Of a stretch of DNA of 64,000 nt, positions 7,912 through 16,901 are shown in pieces. Where the stretch lies: contig JAYZEZ010000006.1 of assembly GCA_036337015.1 (NCBI GenBank), positions 104,703-168,702 on the forward strand. The letters are read 5' to 3'. The notes beneath the pieces are model-generated. The model saw only the letters and a list, made by a program, of their open reading frames with translations, ran no database searches and was not told where the DNA came from. Positions within the stretch are counted from its first letter, which is position 1. Each line of letters opens with the position of its first letter. The DNA comes from Casp-alpha2 sp036337015. Lineage in GTDB: Bacteria; Pseudomonadota; Alphaproteobacteria; Rhodospirillales; Casp-alpha2. Made by a program: the position numbers and the translations under genes.

Positions 7912-9214
7912 TACGCCCCGCTTTAATGAATTTGATTGGGTTTAATGCTTTTCCTCTGAAAATCACTTCATAGTGAAGGTGCGCTCCGGTACTTCTGCCG
8001 GTGCTCCCTAAATTACCAATTTTTTGATGGAATTTAACTTTTTGTCCCTTTTTGATTGAAAACTTATTAAGGTGTCCGTATCTGGTTTTTATTCCAGATC
8101 CATGATCAATTTCAACCAATTTACCATATTTCCCCTTCCAACCCGCAAAGGAAACCACACCAGGTGCAGTTGAATACACTCGAGAGTTAAAAGGACTACC
8201 TAAATCCAAACCATAATGAGCTGCCCATCTTTTATTAATAGGGTCACGTCGTTTTCCAAAACTACTTGTGATATAATATGAATTAAGTGGTGGAGCGAGA
8301 GGTATCTTTTTCATAACACTTTGCAGCGCTTCTCTAAGGCTTAATTGATGCTCTAAATTATCGAGACTAATCTTTAGGTCATTGCCTGGCATATTTTCTG
8401 ATTCTGCTGCTATGAAAGGCCCTCCTTGCCCAATTTTTGGTATATTAAATCCCTTAATAAGCTTGTTTATATCTATACCAGCCATAGTAATAACTTTTTT
8501 CATAGTTTTAATATATTTGGTCGTGCTATCAGTAAGTCGTTGAATCGACTGTTCTTCGGTTTTTTTGAAGTGTTTAATGCGCTTTTCAAGGTTTTTAATT
8601 GTACGACTCATACGAGTTCCTTCGTAAAGAGCCTTATTGCGGCCAGAAAGCGCCTTTTGTAAATCTGATTCAGCTGTGCTTAAATTATCAGCTAACGAGA
8701 AGTTTTCATTTGAAATATCTCGCATTTTATCTTCAATAGCTGAGAGTTTTTGCTTTAAGTTTTCTCGCGCACTTGCAATTTGTTTGCGTTCTGATTTGGT
8801 TAAATCCAATTTTATTGAAACTTTTGATAATTTTTGCCGTAATGTTGCGTTTTTTTCCACTAACCCAATCATTAATGAGTGACTATCCTCAAGATCTAGT
8901 GTCAGATTTGTGAACTTTTTTTGATAATCTGAAACTTCACCAAGCAATTTCCGATATGCATTTTTAGCATTTGAAATTTCATTATCTTTTTCAGCTAGAA
9001 CGTTTTCATGTTGAAAAAAATTCATGGTGGTAAATTGAATCCAACCGATAAATAAGAAAACTATCAAGACAATAAAAAGCTGGGTATTCTGCGTAAGGAG
9101 AAAATAAGAAATTTTGCTACCAGTGCGCAGGTGCATTTTACGTTCTGGTAAAATATAATCTAATTTTTTGCGAATAAAGCTTTCAAAGGGGTTCTGTTGC
9201 CTATCGCTTTGCAT
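7895..9214 (-). CDS. M23 family murein endopeptidase with membrane anchor and coiled coil
   Basis: A 439-aa inner-membrane-anchored protein predicted to cut peptidoglycan cross-links in the periplasm. Order: a cytoplasmic basic N-terminus, one membrane segment near residues 46-62 (LFIVLIVFLFIGW), a long coiled coil to about residue 235, and the LytM/M23 domain from about 311. The zinc and catalytic residues of the LAS family are present: H333 and D337 in HYGLD, and H412 and H414 in GAHLHYE, with ARG-rich DPINKRWAAH just before. All ligands are intact, so it should be active, unlike the degenerate EnvC/NlpD activators. It is operon-linked to the bactofilin (17-bp overlap), which probably localises it. 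Confidence 0.9.
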   Translation of the reverse strand: MQSDRQQNPFESFIRKKLDYILPERKMHLRTGSKISYFLLTQNTQLFIVLIVFLFIGWIQFTTMNFFQHENVLAEKDNEISNAKNAYRKLLGEVSDYQKKFTNLTLDLEDSHSLMIGLVEKNATLRQKLSKVSIKLDLTKSERKQIASARENLKQKLSAIEDKMRDISNENFSLADNLSTAESDLQKALSGRNKALYEGTRMSRTIKNLEKRIKHFKKTEEQSIQRLTDSTTKYIKTMKKVITMAGIDINKLIKGFNIPKIGQGGPFIAAESENMPGNDLKISLDNLEHQLSLREALQSVMKKIPLAPPLNSYYITSSFGKRRDPINKRWAAHYGLDLGSPFNSRVYSTAPGVVSFAGWKGKYGKLVEIDHGSGIKTRYGHLNKFSIKKGQKVKFHQKIGNLGSTGRSTGAHLHYEVIFRGKALNPIKFIKAGRNVFQE

Positions 9215-9550
9215 TATAAATCCTCAAAACTAGACTTTCCCTTAATCTACCAATTGATCCCTCAATTTTAATGAAAAAAATGAGGTTTAAAAGAAAAGCA
9301 ATATTTGCCAAAGATACAATTATTTTTTACAAAAATAAAGTGAAGGCTAAATCCTTGCAAGGTAATAATAGTTGATTTTTGAACCTTTGGTGATTTTTCA
9401 AGATTTTTGGATGTTATCCTGTTTGATAAAATTAAAAATTAGAACTTTTTTCAGCTTAATTCCTTGCTTTAAACCTAGCTGATCTTTGATTTTAGGGCTT
9501 AATCATAGCTATTATTGATTTGGCTAATTTAGTGTAATAGTTTTCCACAT
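9215..9550. other. 336-bp divergent intergenic region between the M23 gene and pgpA
   Basis: AT-rich and without a convincing ORF, tRNA or structured RNA. It holds a 10-bp perfect palindrome CCTTGCAAGG at 9353-9362. On the minus strand, TTGCAA (9355-9360), a 17-nt spacer and TATTTT (9332-9337) could form a weak promoter for the M23-bactofilin pair. No strong promoter for pgpA was found on the plus strand. Nothing else could be supported. Confidence 0.4.
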
Positions 9551-9562
9551 TTGAAAAAAAAA

Positions 9563-10078
9563 ATGATTTTTTTTGATCAAAATCCTAATTCGACTTTTGA
9601 ATCTAAAGAGCATTGGAATTTAAATAATCCATTATTACTTTTAGCTACTGGATTCGGAGTTGGATTAATTCCAGTTGCACCTGGTACTTGTGGGGCTCTT
9701 TTGGCTGTAGCAATATCCTGGTTAATAGTTCAAATGTTTGGTCCGATAATTCTAACAATTTTCATTGTTTTATTTTTTTTTATTGGTATCTGGGTTTCAG
9801 ATTATTGTATTAAACGCTTTGAAGTAAATGATCCTCAACAGGTTGTCATCGATGAAATAGTAGCACAATCGCTAGTTTTGCTTTGCGTTCCATTGGAAGT
9901 AATGACCTACCTAATTGGTTTTCTCTTATTTAGAGTTTTTGATATTTTTAAACCTTGGCCAATTAGTTGGTCGGAAAGAGCTATCAAAGGTGGGTTGGGT
10001 ATAATGGTTGATGATATTTTAGCAGCTATTTATACACTGCCTTTCCTTTATTTGATTTCATATTTGATCGGATATTAG
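9563..10078 (+). CDS. pgpA: Phosphatidylglycerophosphatase A
   Basis: Dephosphorylates phosphatidylglycerophosphate to phosphatidylglycerol at the inner membrane. The family signature is TGFGVGLIPVAPGTCGAL near the N-terminus, followed by several membrane segments and the VVIDEIVAQ motif with conserved acidic residues, then FRVFDIFKPWPI and GGLGIMVDDILAA, both typical of PgpA. Start choice: TTG at 9551 adds only MKKK; ATG at 9563 is used here. Neither has a clear ribosome-binding site. pncC follows 1 bp after the stop on the same strand, an alphaproteobacterial pairing. Length about 171 aa, normal. Confidence 0.93.
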   Translation: MIFFDQNPNSTFESKEHWNLNNPLLLLATGFGVGLIPVAPGTCGALLAVAISWLIVQMFGPIILTIFIVLFFFIGIWVSDYCIKRFEVNDPQQVVIDEIVAQSLVLLCVPLEVMTYLIGFLLFRVFDIFKPWPISWSERAIKGGLGIMVDDILAAIYTLPFLYLISYLIGY

Positions 10079-10079
10079 T

Positions 10080-10568
10080 GTGTTTTCTAATCTACAAATA
10101 GACATGGCTAAAAGTGTGCTTAAATCTTGTCGTGCTAAGGGGCTTAAATTATCTACAGCTGAATCATGCACAGGTGGATTAATTTCGGGGTGCTTAACAG
10201 AAGTATCTGGGTCTTCTGAAGTACTTGAAAGAGGGTTTATTACATACAGTAATCAGGCTAAGTGTGATTTATTGGGAGTAGATCTTAAAATGATCGAGAT
10301 TGCAGGGGCGGTTAGTGAGGAAGTAGCTCGTGCCATGGCTGAAGGTGCCTTGCAACGGTCTGAAGCCCATTTATCAATAGCTGTTACTGGAATAGCTGGT
10401 CCTGGTGGAGGTACAAAGGAGAAACCTATTGGTTTGGTACATATAGCTTTTGCGGGCGAAGGCATTAAGACTTTGCATGAAAAACATATATTTGATGGGG
10501 ACCGTAAAGCAGTCCGTAGTCTGACAGTTCTTAATTCTTTAAAATTAATTTTAAGCCAAATAGATTAA
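10080..10568 (+). CDS. pncC: Nicotinamide-nucleotide amidase (CinA C-terminal domain type)
   Basis: Deamidates nicotinamide mononucleotide to nicotinic acid mononucleotide in pyridine-nucleotide salvage. The 162-aa protein is the stand-alone CinA C-terminal domain, without the N-terminal MoCF-like part. Motifs: LSTAESCTGGLISG with the catalytic serine, ERGFITYSNQAK, GAVSEEVARAMAEGA, and VTGIAGPGGGTKEKPIGLVHIAF. Start is GTG at 10080, one base after the pgpA stop, so it is translationally coupled. Its last 4 bases overlap the convergent TauE-family gene. Amidase function is inferred from the family. Confidence 0.9.
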   Translation: MFSNLQIDMAKSVLKSCRAKGLKLSTAESCTGGLISGCLTEVSGSSEVLERGFITYSNQAKCDLLGVDLKMIEIAGAVSEEVARAMAEGALQRSEAHLSIAVTGIAGPGGGTKEKPIGLVHIAFAGEGIKTLHEKHIFDGDRKAVRSLTVLNSLKLILSQID

Positions 10569-11308
10569 AATAAAGATCTTGTTGTAATATAAGCACCAAG
10601 AATAAGTAAGCCTGAAAAAAATATTTTAGTAAAAATTCTTTCTGAAAGACTGGTGCGAACTTTTTTACCTATCACCATACCTAGTAATGCAGGGGCTACT
10701 CCTCCAAGTGAATAAATTCCAAGATTTTTTGAAAAAAAATTGTTGTGTCCGAGTACAATTGCAAGAGTTAGCGTGGAAACAGTGAAAAGCAGACCCATGC
10801 TTTTTATTAATGTATCTCGATCAAGGCCAAGAGATTGTAAATAAACCACACCAGGAACAACGAAAGTACCAGTAAGACCGGTTATTACTCCATTAGCACC
10901 ACCAACGATTGGCGATAACATGACTTCTGCACTTTTGGGCGTTGATACTTGAAATCGGGTTAGCCCAATGACTGAATAGATGCAAAGTAAAATTCCAAGC
11001 AACCCTGTTAAAATAATAACATCACTTGTTACAAGTATTCTACCACCTATCCAGATACCACAAATTACTGCAAGCATCATTGTCCAAAATCGGTAAGTTA
11101 TCTTTAAAAGCCCTCCTCCTTGAATTGTTTGCCATACGTTGGTTATTAATGAAGGAATAATCATAAGGCCCATTGCAGAAATTAAACCAAACCCAGTTGT
11201 TAATATTGCAAGGGATATTGTTGGTAGTCCAAGTCCAATTACTCCTTTGACAAAGCCTGCTAGCAAGAAGGCTATTACAATTAGCAAAATGTTTTCTGGA
11301 GTTTCCAA
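10565..11308 (-). CDS. TauE/SafE family sulfite exporter-like permease
   Basis: A 247-aa integral membrane protein with about seven or eight hydrophobic segments and the two-repeat layout of the TauE/SafE (DUF81) family. The repeats are marked by GFVKGVIGLGLPTIS near the N-terminus and GGANGVITGLTGTFVVPGVVY in the second half. Family members export sulfite, sulfoacetate or other small anions; the substrate here cannot be read. Start is TTG at 11306-11308, 2 bp after the ratA-like stop, with no clear Shine-Dalgarno, suggesting coupling. A TauE gene is not a usual member of the lipA-ratA cluster, so it may be a local insertion. Confidence 0.85.
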   Translation of the reverse strand: METPENILLIVIAFLLAGFVKGVIGLGLPTISLAILTTGFGLISAMGLMIIPSLITNVWQTIQGGGLLKITYRFWTMMLAVICGIWIGGRILVTSDVIILTGLLGILLCIYSVIGLTRFQVSTPKSAEVMLSPIVGGANGVITGLTGTFVVPGVVYLQSLGLDRDTLIKSMGLLFTVSTLTLAIVLGHNNFFSKNLGIYSLGGVAPALLGMVIGKKVRTSLSERIFTKIFFSGLLILGAYITTRSLF

Positions 11309-11310
11309 TT

Positions 11311-11775
11311 TTATTTTAAGCCGTAAAGGGTATCTGCGCGCTTTTCAAAAGCAAAAATCATTCGATTTACCGCTTTGTTGAATACCGCACTTATTGCAGT
11401 TTGGAAAAAACCTGATTTAAATTTAAAGTCAATATAGAAATTTATCATGCAAGAGTTTGCAGATCTTCCATCTACACAAATAGGCTCGAAAATCCAAAAA
11501 TTATTAAGATGACTAAAAGGTCCATCAAAATAGGTTACGTCAATTCTATTTGGGTGTTGTAAAATAACTTTAGACGTGAATTTTTCTCGAAACATTTTAT
11601 ATCCTATTACCATATCGGAGATCATTAATTCATGATCCTCTTCAGTCATTATTTCCCTAACTCTCGTTGCTACACACCAAGGAAGGAACTCGGGATATTT
11701 TTCAACATCAGCAACCAATTCAAACATTTGCTCTGGTGTATGATGTATAATCCTTTTTTCAGCGTGCTTAGGCAT
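11311..11775 (-). CDS. RatA/COQ10-like START-domain protein
   Basis: A 154-aa SRPBCC/START fold protein. Seen: HTPEQMFELVADVEKYPEFLPWC at the N-terminus (family hallmark), then VGYKMFREKFTSKV-like strands, and FFQTAISAVFNKAVNRM in the long C-terminal helix. Homologues are called RatA (ribosome association toxin) in E. coli or COQ10-like, a ubiquinone-binding chaperone. In alphaproteobacteria the lipA-adjacent copy is generally viewed as the COQ10-like form. No RnfH antitoxin-like gene is next to it, which weakens a toxin-antitoxin reading. It lies 9 bp downstream of lipA. Confidence 0.88.
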   Translation of the reverse strand: MPKHAEKRIIHHTPEQMFELVADVEKYPEFLPWCVATRVREIMTEEDHELMISDMVIGYKMFREKFTSKVILQHPNRIDVTYFDGPFSHLNNFWIFEPICVDGRSANSCMINFYIDFKFKSGFFQTAISAVFNKAVNRMIFAFEKRADTLYGLK

Positions 11776-11784
11776 GAATCAAAA

Positions 11785-12723
11785 TTAAAAATTTCTGCGT
11801 GTTTGCACTAAATCTTCAAAGTCTCTATCAGCATGGTATGATGATCGTGTTAAAGGTGAAGAAGCAATTAATGCAAAACCTCTTTTTATGCCTTCACTTT
11901 TAAGAAAATTAAATTCTTCTGGTGACACGAAACGGTGAACGGCTGCATGGCGGCGTGTTGGTGCAAGATATTGTCCAATAGTTAAAAAATCTACATTTGA
12001 ATTACGTAAATCATCCATAACAGATAATATTTCTTCAGTGGTTTCACCTAATCCAACCATGATTCCAGATTTTGTAAAAACTTTTGGTTCTAATTTTTTT
12101 GCCTGATCTAAAACATCAAGAGAATGGTCGTATTGTGCCCCTGGTCTAATAGAAGAATAAAGGCGGGGTACGGTTTCAAGGTTATGATTGAATACATCAG
12201 GTCTAGCAGAGACAACTGCTTCAAGAGCGCCTGTTTTTTTTCGAAAATCGGGTACTAAAATTTCAATAGTAGTTTTTGGTGATACTTCGCGCAGCCGGGT
12301 AATGCATTTTACAAATTGATTAGCGCCACCGTCTATAAGGTCGTCACGGTCAACAGAGGTGATAACTATATGCTTCATGTCCATCTTAGCTACAGATTTA
12401 GCTAAGTTATCTGGTTCTAATTCATCAACTTTGCTTGGCTTTCCAGTTGATACATTACAAAAGGCGCAGCTTCTGGTGCAAATATTTCCTAAAATCATAA
12501 CCGTTGCATGCTTTCTAGACCAACATTCTCCAATATTGGGACAGGCTGCTTCTTCGCAAACTGTGTGAAGATTGTTTTCCCTCATTAGTTTAACTGTTTG
12601 AAAGTAACCTAAAGAAGTAGGAGCTTTAACTCGAATCCAATCAGGTTTTTCTAAAATAGGGTTCTCAGGATTCTTTGCCTTTTCTGGGTGACGTAAAATT
12701 TTATATTTGTTAATTTGGTTCAT
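11785..12723 (-). CDS. lipA: Lipoyl synthase
   Basis: A radical-SAM enzyme that inserts two sulfurs into protein-bound octanoyl groups to make lipoyl. The 312-aa protein has both iron-sulfur motifs: the auxiliary cluster cysteines in CEEAACPNIGEC and the radical-SAM CTRSCAFCNV. GEC is followed by WSRKHATVMILG, and HNLETVPRLY and GLGETTEEI are typical. The terminal SSYHADR includes the conserved serine that ligates the auxiliary cluster. It lies downstream of the PDH operon, whose E1-beta and E2 lipoyl domains are its natural targets. A candidate promoter in the 117-bp gap could allow separate expression. Confidence 0.98.
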   Translation of the reverse strand: MNQINKYKILRHPEKAKNPENPILEKPDWIRVKAPTSLGYFQTVKLMRENNLHTVCEEAACPNIGECWSRKHATVMILGNICTRSCAFCNVSTGKPSKVDELEPDNLAKSVAKMDMKHIVITSVDRDDLIDGGANQFVKCITRLREVSPKTTIEILVPDFRKKTGALEAVVSARPDVFNHNLETVPRLYSSIRPGAQYDHSLDVLDQAKKLEPKVFTKSGIMVGLGETTEEILSVMDDLRNSNVDFLTIGQYLAPTRRHAAVHRFVSPEEFNFLKSEGIKRGFALIASSPLTRSSYHADRDFEDLVQTRRNF

Positions 12724-12808
12724 TATTAGATCTTGTGTTTTAAATTTAATTGAATTTCAAGTTTACGTTTCCCATCGTAATTTAAAAAATACCGGTCGTT
12801 TTGTCGTT

Positions 12809-12836
12809 ATTTTATCATAGTAGTTTCATCGACCAA
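12809..12836 (-). promoter_or_regulatory. Candidate promoter of lipA
   Basis: On the minus strand, TTGGTC (12831-12836), a 16-nt spacer and TAAAAT (12809-12814) lie directly after the lpdA stop and about 85 bp before the lipA start. The -10 matches 5 of 6 bases. Inference from sequence only. Confidence 0.38.
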
Positions 12837-12840
12837 TGAT

Positions 12841-14241
12841 CTATATATGGATTGAACGACTATATGCATTAAGAACTGATTCATGTGATATTTCTGATAA
12901 AGTAGGATGTGGAAAAATTGCATGTATTAGTTCTTCTTCAGTGGTTTCTAAACCCATAGCAATGACGAAGCTGTGAATTAATTCAGTGGATTCTACCCCA
13001 ATTATATGTGCCCCAAGCAGTTGTCCTGAATTGGCATCAAAAATAGTTTTTACCATGCCTTCGGGCTCCCCTAAAGCAATAGCTTTTCCATTGGCTGAAA
13101 AAGGAAAGCGTCCAATTTTTAATTTCTTACCAGACTTTTTTGCTGCTTTTTCGGTTAGACCAACACTTGCAATTTGAGGCCGACTGTATGTGCAGCTGGG
13201 TATTATTTCTTTATTTAACGGGGAAGGAGAAAGTCCAGCTATTTTTTCTATACATACAATTCCTTCGTGTTCAGCCTTATGGGCGAGCCTTGGCGGTCCA
13301 GCTACATCTCCAATTGCATATAGCCCCGGTTCATTAGTTGCTGAAAATTCATCTGTTATTATAGATCCTCCATCAACTTTTGCTTTTACTGAGTCAAGTC
13401 CTAAATCTTCAGTGTTTCCTATAACACCAACTGCAGAAATTATCCTATCAGCATGAATTTTTGATGTTTTTCCATTTTTAGGCTTTATGTATGTAGTAGT
13501 TAAATCTTGTGATTTCTCCACTTTTGTTATTTCGGTTTCTGTAAAAATCTTAATACCTTGTTTTTCCAATTGTTCTTTTGCCATTGTTGAAATTTCTTCA
13601 TCTTCAAAAGAAAGAATGTGGGGTAAAATTTCTATTATCGTGACGTTAGATCCCAACGTATTATAGAAGCTTGCAAATTCGATACCTATGGCACCGGATC
13701 CAATGACTATTAATTCTTTGGGCATTTTATCTGGTTTTAGTGCCTCAAAATAAGTCCAAATAAGTTTTTTATCGGGTAATACGTTTGGAAGTGTGTTTGG
13801 TCGAGAGCCAGTCGCTATTATAATATGTTTCGCATAAATTGAAGAATTATTTTTTTTGCCATTATTAACTAATACTTTTCTAGGCCCTGCTAGTTTAGCC
13901 TTACCGTCAATTACGGTGACATTATTTTTTTTTAAAAGGTAAGCAACACCTTCGCTTAATTTTTTAGAGATATTTCTAGAACGTTCAAAGACCCTTTCAA
14001 GTTCGAATCCTACGTTTTCTGTTACAAGACCGAAATCCTTAGCATTATTCATATAGTGAAAAATCTCTGCAGTTCGAAGTAATGATTTTGTTGGAATGCA
14101 GCCCCAGTTAAGACAAATTCCACCAAGATGTTGATTTTCGATGACACAGACATTAAGACCTAATTGGGCTCCACGAATTGCTGTGACATAACCACCTGGG
14201 CCGCCTCCAATAATTAAAACATCGAATTCTTTATCGGACAT
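12841..14241 (-). CDS. lpdA: Dihydrolipoyl dehydrogenase (E3)
   Basis: Reoxidises the dihydrolipoyl groups of the PDH complex with FAD and NAD. Seen: the FAD-binding FDVLIIGGGPGGYVTAI, the redox-active disulfide in GGICLNWGCIPTKSLL, the NAD-binding GSGAIGIEFASFY, GLYAIGDVAGPP, and the C-terminal HPTLSE with the catalytic His-Glu pair. The frame is open up to 14280, but ATG at 14239-14241 has AGAGGA 7 nt upstream and gives MSDKEFDVL, so 466 aa. The start is 10 bp after the pdhC stop. It completes an operon with pdhA, pdhB and pdhC. Confidence 0.97.
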   Translation of the reverse strand: MSDKEFDVLIIGGGPGGYVTAIRGAQLGLNVCVIENQHLGGICLNWGCIPTKSLLRTAEIFHYMNNAKDFGLVTENVGFELERVFERSRNISKKLSEGVAYLLKKNNVTVIDGKAKLAGPRKVLVNNGKKNNSSIYAKHIIIATGSRPNTLPNVLPDKKLIWTYFEALKPDKMPKELIVIGSGAIGIEFASFYNTLGSNVTIIEILPHILSFEDEEISTMAKEQLEKQGIKIFTETEITKVEKSQDLTTTYIKPKNGKTSKIHADRIISAVGVIGNTEDLGLDSVKAKVDGGSIITDEFSATNEPGLYAIGDVAGPPRLAHKAEHEGIVCIEKIAGLSPSPLNKEIIPSCTYSRPQIASVGLTEKAAKKSGKKLKIGRFPFSANGKAIALGEPEGMVKTIFDANSGQLLGAHIIGVESTELIHSFVIAMGLETTEEELIHAIFPHPTLSEISHESVLNAYSRSIHI

Positions 14242-14251
14242 TTTCAATCCT

Positions 14252-15532
14252 CTACAACATAAACTGAAGTGGTTCTTCAATAATAGATTTTAACTCTCGA
14301 ATGAAGTCAGCTGCTGTAGCGCCGTCAATACATCTGTGATCAACAGCTAGCGTAACATTCATTATAGTTGCAGTTGATATTGATCCATTATCTACTATAG
14401 GGCTTATTTGCCCTGCGCCCACACTTAATATAGCAGCTTGTGGTGGGTTGATAATGGAATTAAAAGATTTAATGCCGAACATACCCATATTGGAAATGGT
14501 GAAAGTACCGCCCTCATAATCTTCTGGTTTTAACTTTCCAGCTTTAGCTTGTTTTGCAAGTTCCTTAGTCTCACGGGCTATAGCACTAAAGCTTTTATTG
14601 ACAACATCTTTTATGATTGGGGTGATAAGACCACCGTCGATAGAAACCGCAAAAGATATATCAACTTGTTTGTAAAATAAAATTGCCTCATCCGTGAATG
14701 AGACATTGCACGAAGGTACACGAGACAAAGCTAGGGAGATGCATTTAATAATAAAATCATTAATAGAAATCTTTCCTTCTTCTTCTAAATTTGCATTTAA
14801 TCGTTTTCTTGCATCAAGCATTGCATCTATCTGTATATCTACTGAAATATTAAAGTGAGGTATATCCCGCGCAGATTCAGTTAACCTACGAGCAATTGTT
14901 TTACGCATATTGGTATGGGGTACTGCTTCAAATTGAAGATTGTCTTTTTGAAGGTTGGTCTTTGTAGTTATATTGTGTTCTGGATATTCTTTATTAGAGC
15001 TTTGAGTGCTTATTTTTGTGATATCCTTAATGTCTTTCTGAATGATTCTACCATGGGGTCCTGAGCCCTTAATTATGGAAAGATCAATATTTTCTTCCAC
15101 TGCTATTCGTTTAGCTAGAGGACTTGCTATAATCCTTTTGCCAGATCTCACTGTTGTGGTTGATTTTGGATTATGCTCGGTATTGTAATCAGGTGAGTGA
15201 ATTAATTTATTTTCGCTTGAGATTAAAGGAGGGGAAGTGGATTTTGAAGTATCCATAGTATCATCTTCCTTAATATTAGATAAGTCTTCACCTTCTTCTA
15301 GTAAGAGGCCTATGACTTTGTTAACTTCAACGTTCTCCGTGCCTTCTGGTACTATTATTTTTACTAGCTTCCCTTCTTCTACTGCTTCAATTTCCATAGT
15401 TGCTTTGTCGGTTTCAATTTCAGCAATTAATTCACCTGATTCTACGTCATCCCCTTCCTTTTTAATCCATTTTGTTAAGGTGCCATGGGTCATGGTTGGT
15501 GATAGTGCGGGCATTAGGATTTGAATAGGCAT
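14252..15532 (-). CDS. pdhC: Pyruvate dehydrogenase E2, dihydrolipoamide acetyltransferase
   Basis: Core subunit of the PDH complex; it passes the acetyl group from lipoate to CoA. The 426-aa protein has one lipoyl domain (residues 1-80; lipoyl lysine K43 in ETDKATMEIE), a flexible linker, a peripheral-subunit-binding domain (about 130-170, ASPLAKRIAVEENIDL and GSGPHGRI), and the catalytic domain with FTISNMGMFG and the active-site HRCIDGATAADF. It starts MPIQILMPALSPTM, nearly identical to the E1-beta lipoyl domain. Spacing is 14 bp from pdhB and 10 bp to lpdA. Full length, normal. Confidence 0.97.
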   Translation of the reverse strand: MPIQILMPALSPTMTHGTLTKWIKKEGDDVESGELIAEIETDKATMEIEAVEEGKLVKIIVPEGTENVEVNKVIGLLLEEGEDLSNIKEDDTMDTSKSTSPPLISSENKLIHSPDYNTEHNPKSTTTVRSGKRIIASPLAKRIAVEENIDLSIIKGSGPHGRIIQKDIKDITKISTQSSNKEYPEHNITTKTNLQKDNLQFEAVPHTNMRKTIARRLTESARDIPHFNISVDIQIDAMLDARKRLNANLEEEGKISINDFIIKCISLALSRVPSCNVSFTDEAILFYKQVDISFAVSIDGGLITPIIKDVVNKSFSAIARETKELAKQAKAGKLKPEDYEGGTFTISNMGMFGIKSFNSIINPPQAAILSVGAGQISPIVDNGSISTATIMNVTLAVDHRCIDGATAADFIRELKSIIEEPLQFML

Positions 15533-15546
15533 TTATATTTCCTATT

Positions 15547-16899
15547 TTATAGGTAACAAACAGATTTAACCGCTTCAATAATATTAGCGACTGAAGGTAG
15601 TGCTAACTTCTCAAGATTAGCTGCATAAGGCATTGGAACATCGGCGCCAGTCACACGGACGACTGGAGCATCTAAGTCATCAAAAGCTTGCTCCATGGCT
15701 ACGCTGATAATTTCTGAACCAATGCCACAGCTTGGCCAACCTTCTTCAACTGTAACCAAACGATTAGTTTTCCTGATAGATCGCACAATTGTTTCTGTGT
15801 CTAAGGGGCGTAGTGTACGGAGGTTGATAACCTCTGCCTCAATACCATCTTTCGCTAGTATCTCTGAGGCTTCTAAAGCTGTACCAACAGATATAGAGAA
15901 AGTTGAAATGGTAACATCTGTTCCAGAACGCTCTATTTTTGCATGACCGATTGGAAGCAAGAAGTCATCAGCAATAGGTACATCAAAGTTTTGTCCATAA
16001 AGTATTTCATTTTCTAAAAAAACTACAGGATTGGGATCACGGATAGCTGATTTTAGTAAACCTTTTGCATCTGCAGCAGACCAGGGCGAAACTACCTTTA
16101 GTCCGGGGCAATGAGCATACCAAGATGCGTAGCATTGCGAATGTTGGGCACCTACTCGAGAGGCTGCACCATTTGGTCCTCGGAATACTATTGGCACATT
16201 CATTTGACCACCAGACATGTAAAGTGTTTTTGCAGCAGAATTTAGTATTTGATCTATTGCCTGTGCCGCAAAATTAAATGTCATAAATTCAATTATGGGC
16301 TTGAGGCCTGAAAATGAGGCGCCAATTCCAAGTCCACAAAACCCCTGTTCGGTGATAGGCGTATCTATTACACGCTTTTCTCCAAATTCATTTAACAATC
16401 CTTGGCTAACTTTGTAGGCACCTTCGTATTGCGCTACCTCCTCTCCCATTAAGAAAACGTCATTATCAAGGCGCATTTCCTCAGCTATCGCATTTCTGAG
16501 TGCTTCTCGTACGGTAATATTCTCTATGGATTGAGAGCCGACTTTTTGCTCTGTATGTTGTGCGGATTCTGTGTCGGATATTTTATGTGGACTTTCTGAA
16601 GGTATTGGCTTTAGAGATTCAATATTTTGTTTGTCAGAAAAAAATGAAGTATTTTTATCATCCTCAATAATTATAGCAATTGGCGTATTAACGGAGACAT
16701 TTTCCGTTCCTTCAGAAACTAAAATTTTGTCAAGAAGTCCCTCGTCTACTGCCTCTATTTCCATTGTTGCTTTATCAGTTTCAATTTCTGCAATGACATC
16801 GCCAATAGAAATTTCATCACCTTCTGCCTTTTGCCATTTGATAATTTTTCCTTCGGTCATAGTTGGTGATAATGCGGGCATGAGTACTTGAATAGGCAT
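15547..16899 (-). CDS. pdhB: Pyruvate dehydrogenase E1 component, beta subunit, with N-terminal lipoyl domain
   Basis: With PdhA forms the thiamine-diphosphate E1 heterotetramer that decarboxylates pyruvate. The 450-aa protein has an N-terminal lipoyl domain (residues 1-78; K43 in ETDKATMEIE), a linker, and the transketolase pyrimidine-binding domain from about 125 (TVREALRNAIAEEM, FLMGEEVAQYEGAYK, RVIDTPITEQGFCGLGIGA), then a C-terminal transketolase domain. A lipoyl domain on E1-beta is characteristic of alphaproteobacteria. ATG at 16899 is preferred because it aligns with the PdhC start; a GTG at 16911 would overlap pdhA. It lies 2 bp after the pdhA stop. Confidence 0.97.
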   Translation of the reverse strand: MPIQVLMPALSPTMTEGKIIKWQKAEGDEISIGDVIAEIETDKATMEIEAVDEGLLDKILVSEGTENVSVNTPIAIIIEDDKNTSFFSDKQNIESLKPIPSESPHKISDTESAQHTEQKVGSQSIENITVREALRNAIAEEMRLDNDVFLMGEEVAQYEGAYKVSQGLLNEFGEKRVIDTPITEQGFCGLGIGASFSGLKPIIEFMTFNFAAQAIDQILNSAAKTLYMSGGQMNVPIVFRGPNGAASRVGAQHSQCYASWYAHCPGLKVVSPWSAADAKGLLKSAIRDPNPVVFLENEILYGQNFDVPIADDFLLPIGHAKIERSGTDVTISTFSISVGTALEASEILAKDGIEAEVINLRTLRPLDTETIVRSIRKTNRLVTVEEGWPSCGIGSEIISVAMEQAFDDLDAPVVRVTGADVPMPYAANLEKLALPSVANIIEAVKSVCYL

Positions 16900-16901
16900 G
16901 A

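Noticed and set aside
11311..11775. RatA-like gene as half of a toxin-antitoxin pair
   Set aside because: No RnfH-like partner is adjacent, and the lipA-linked copy in alphaproteobacteria fits the COQ10-like role better.
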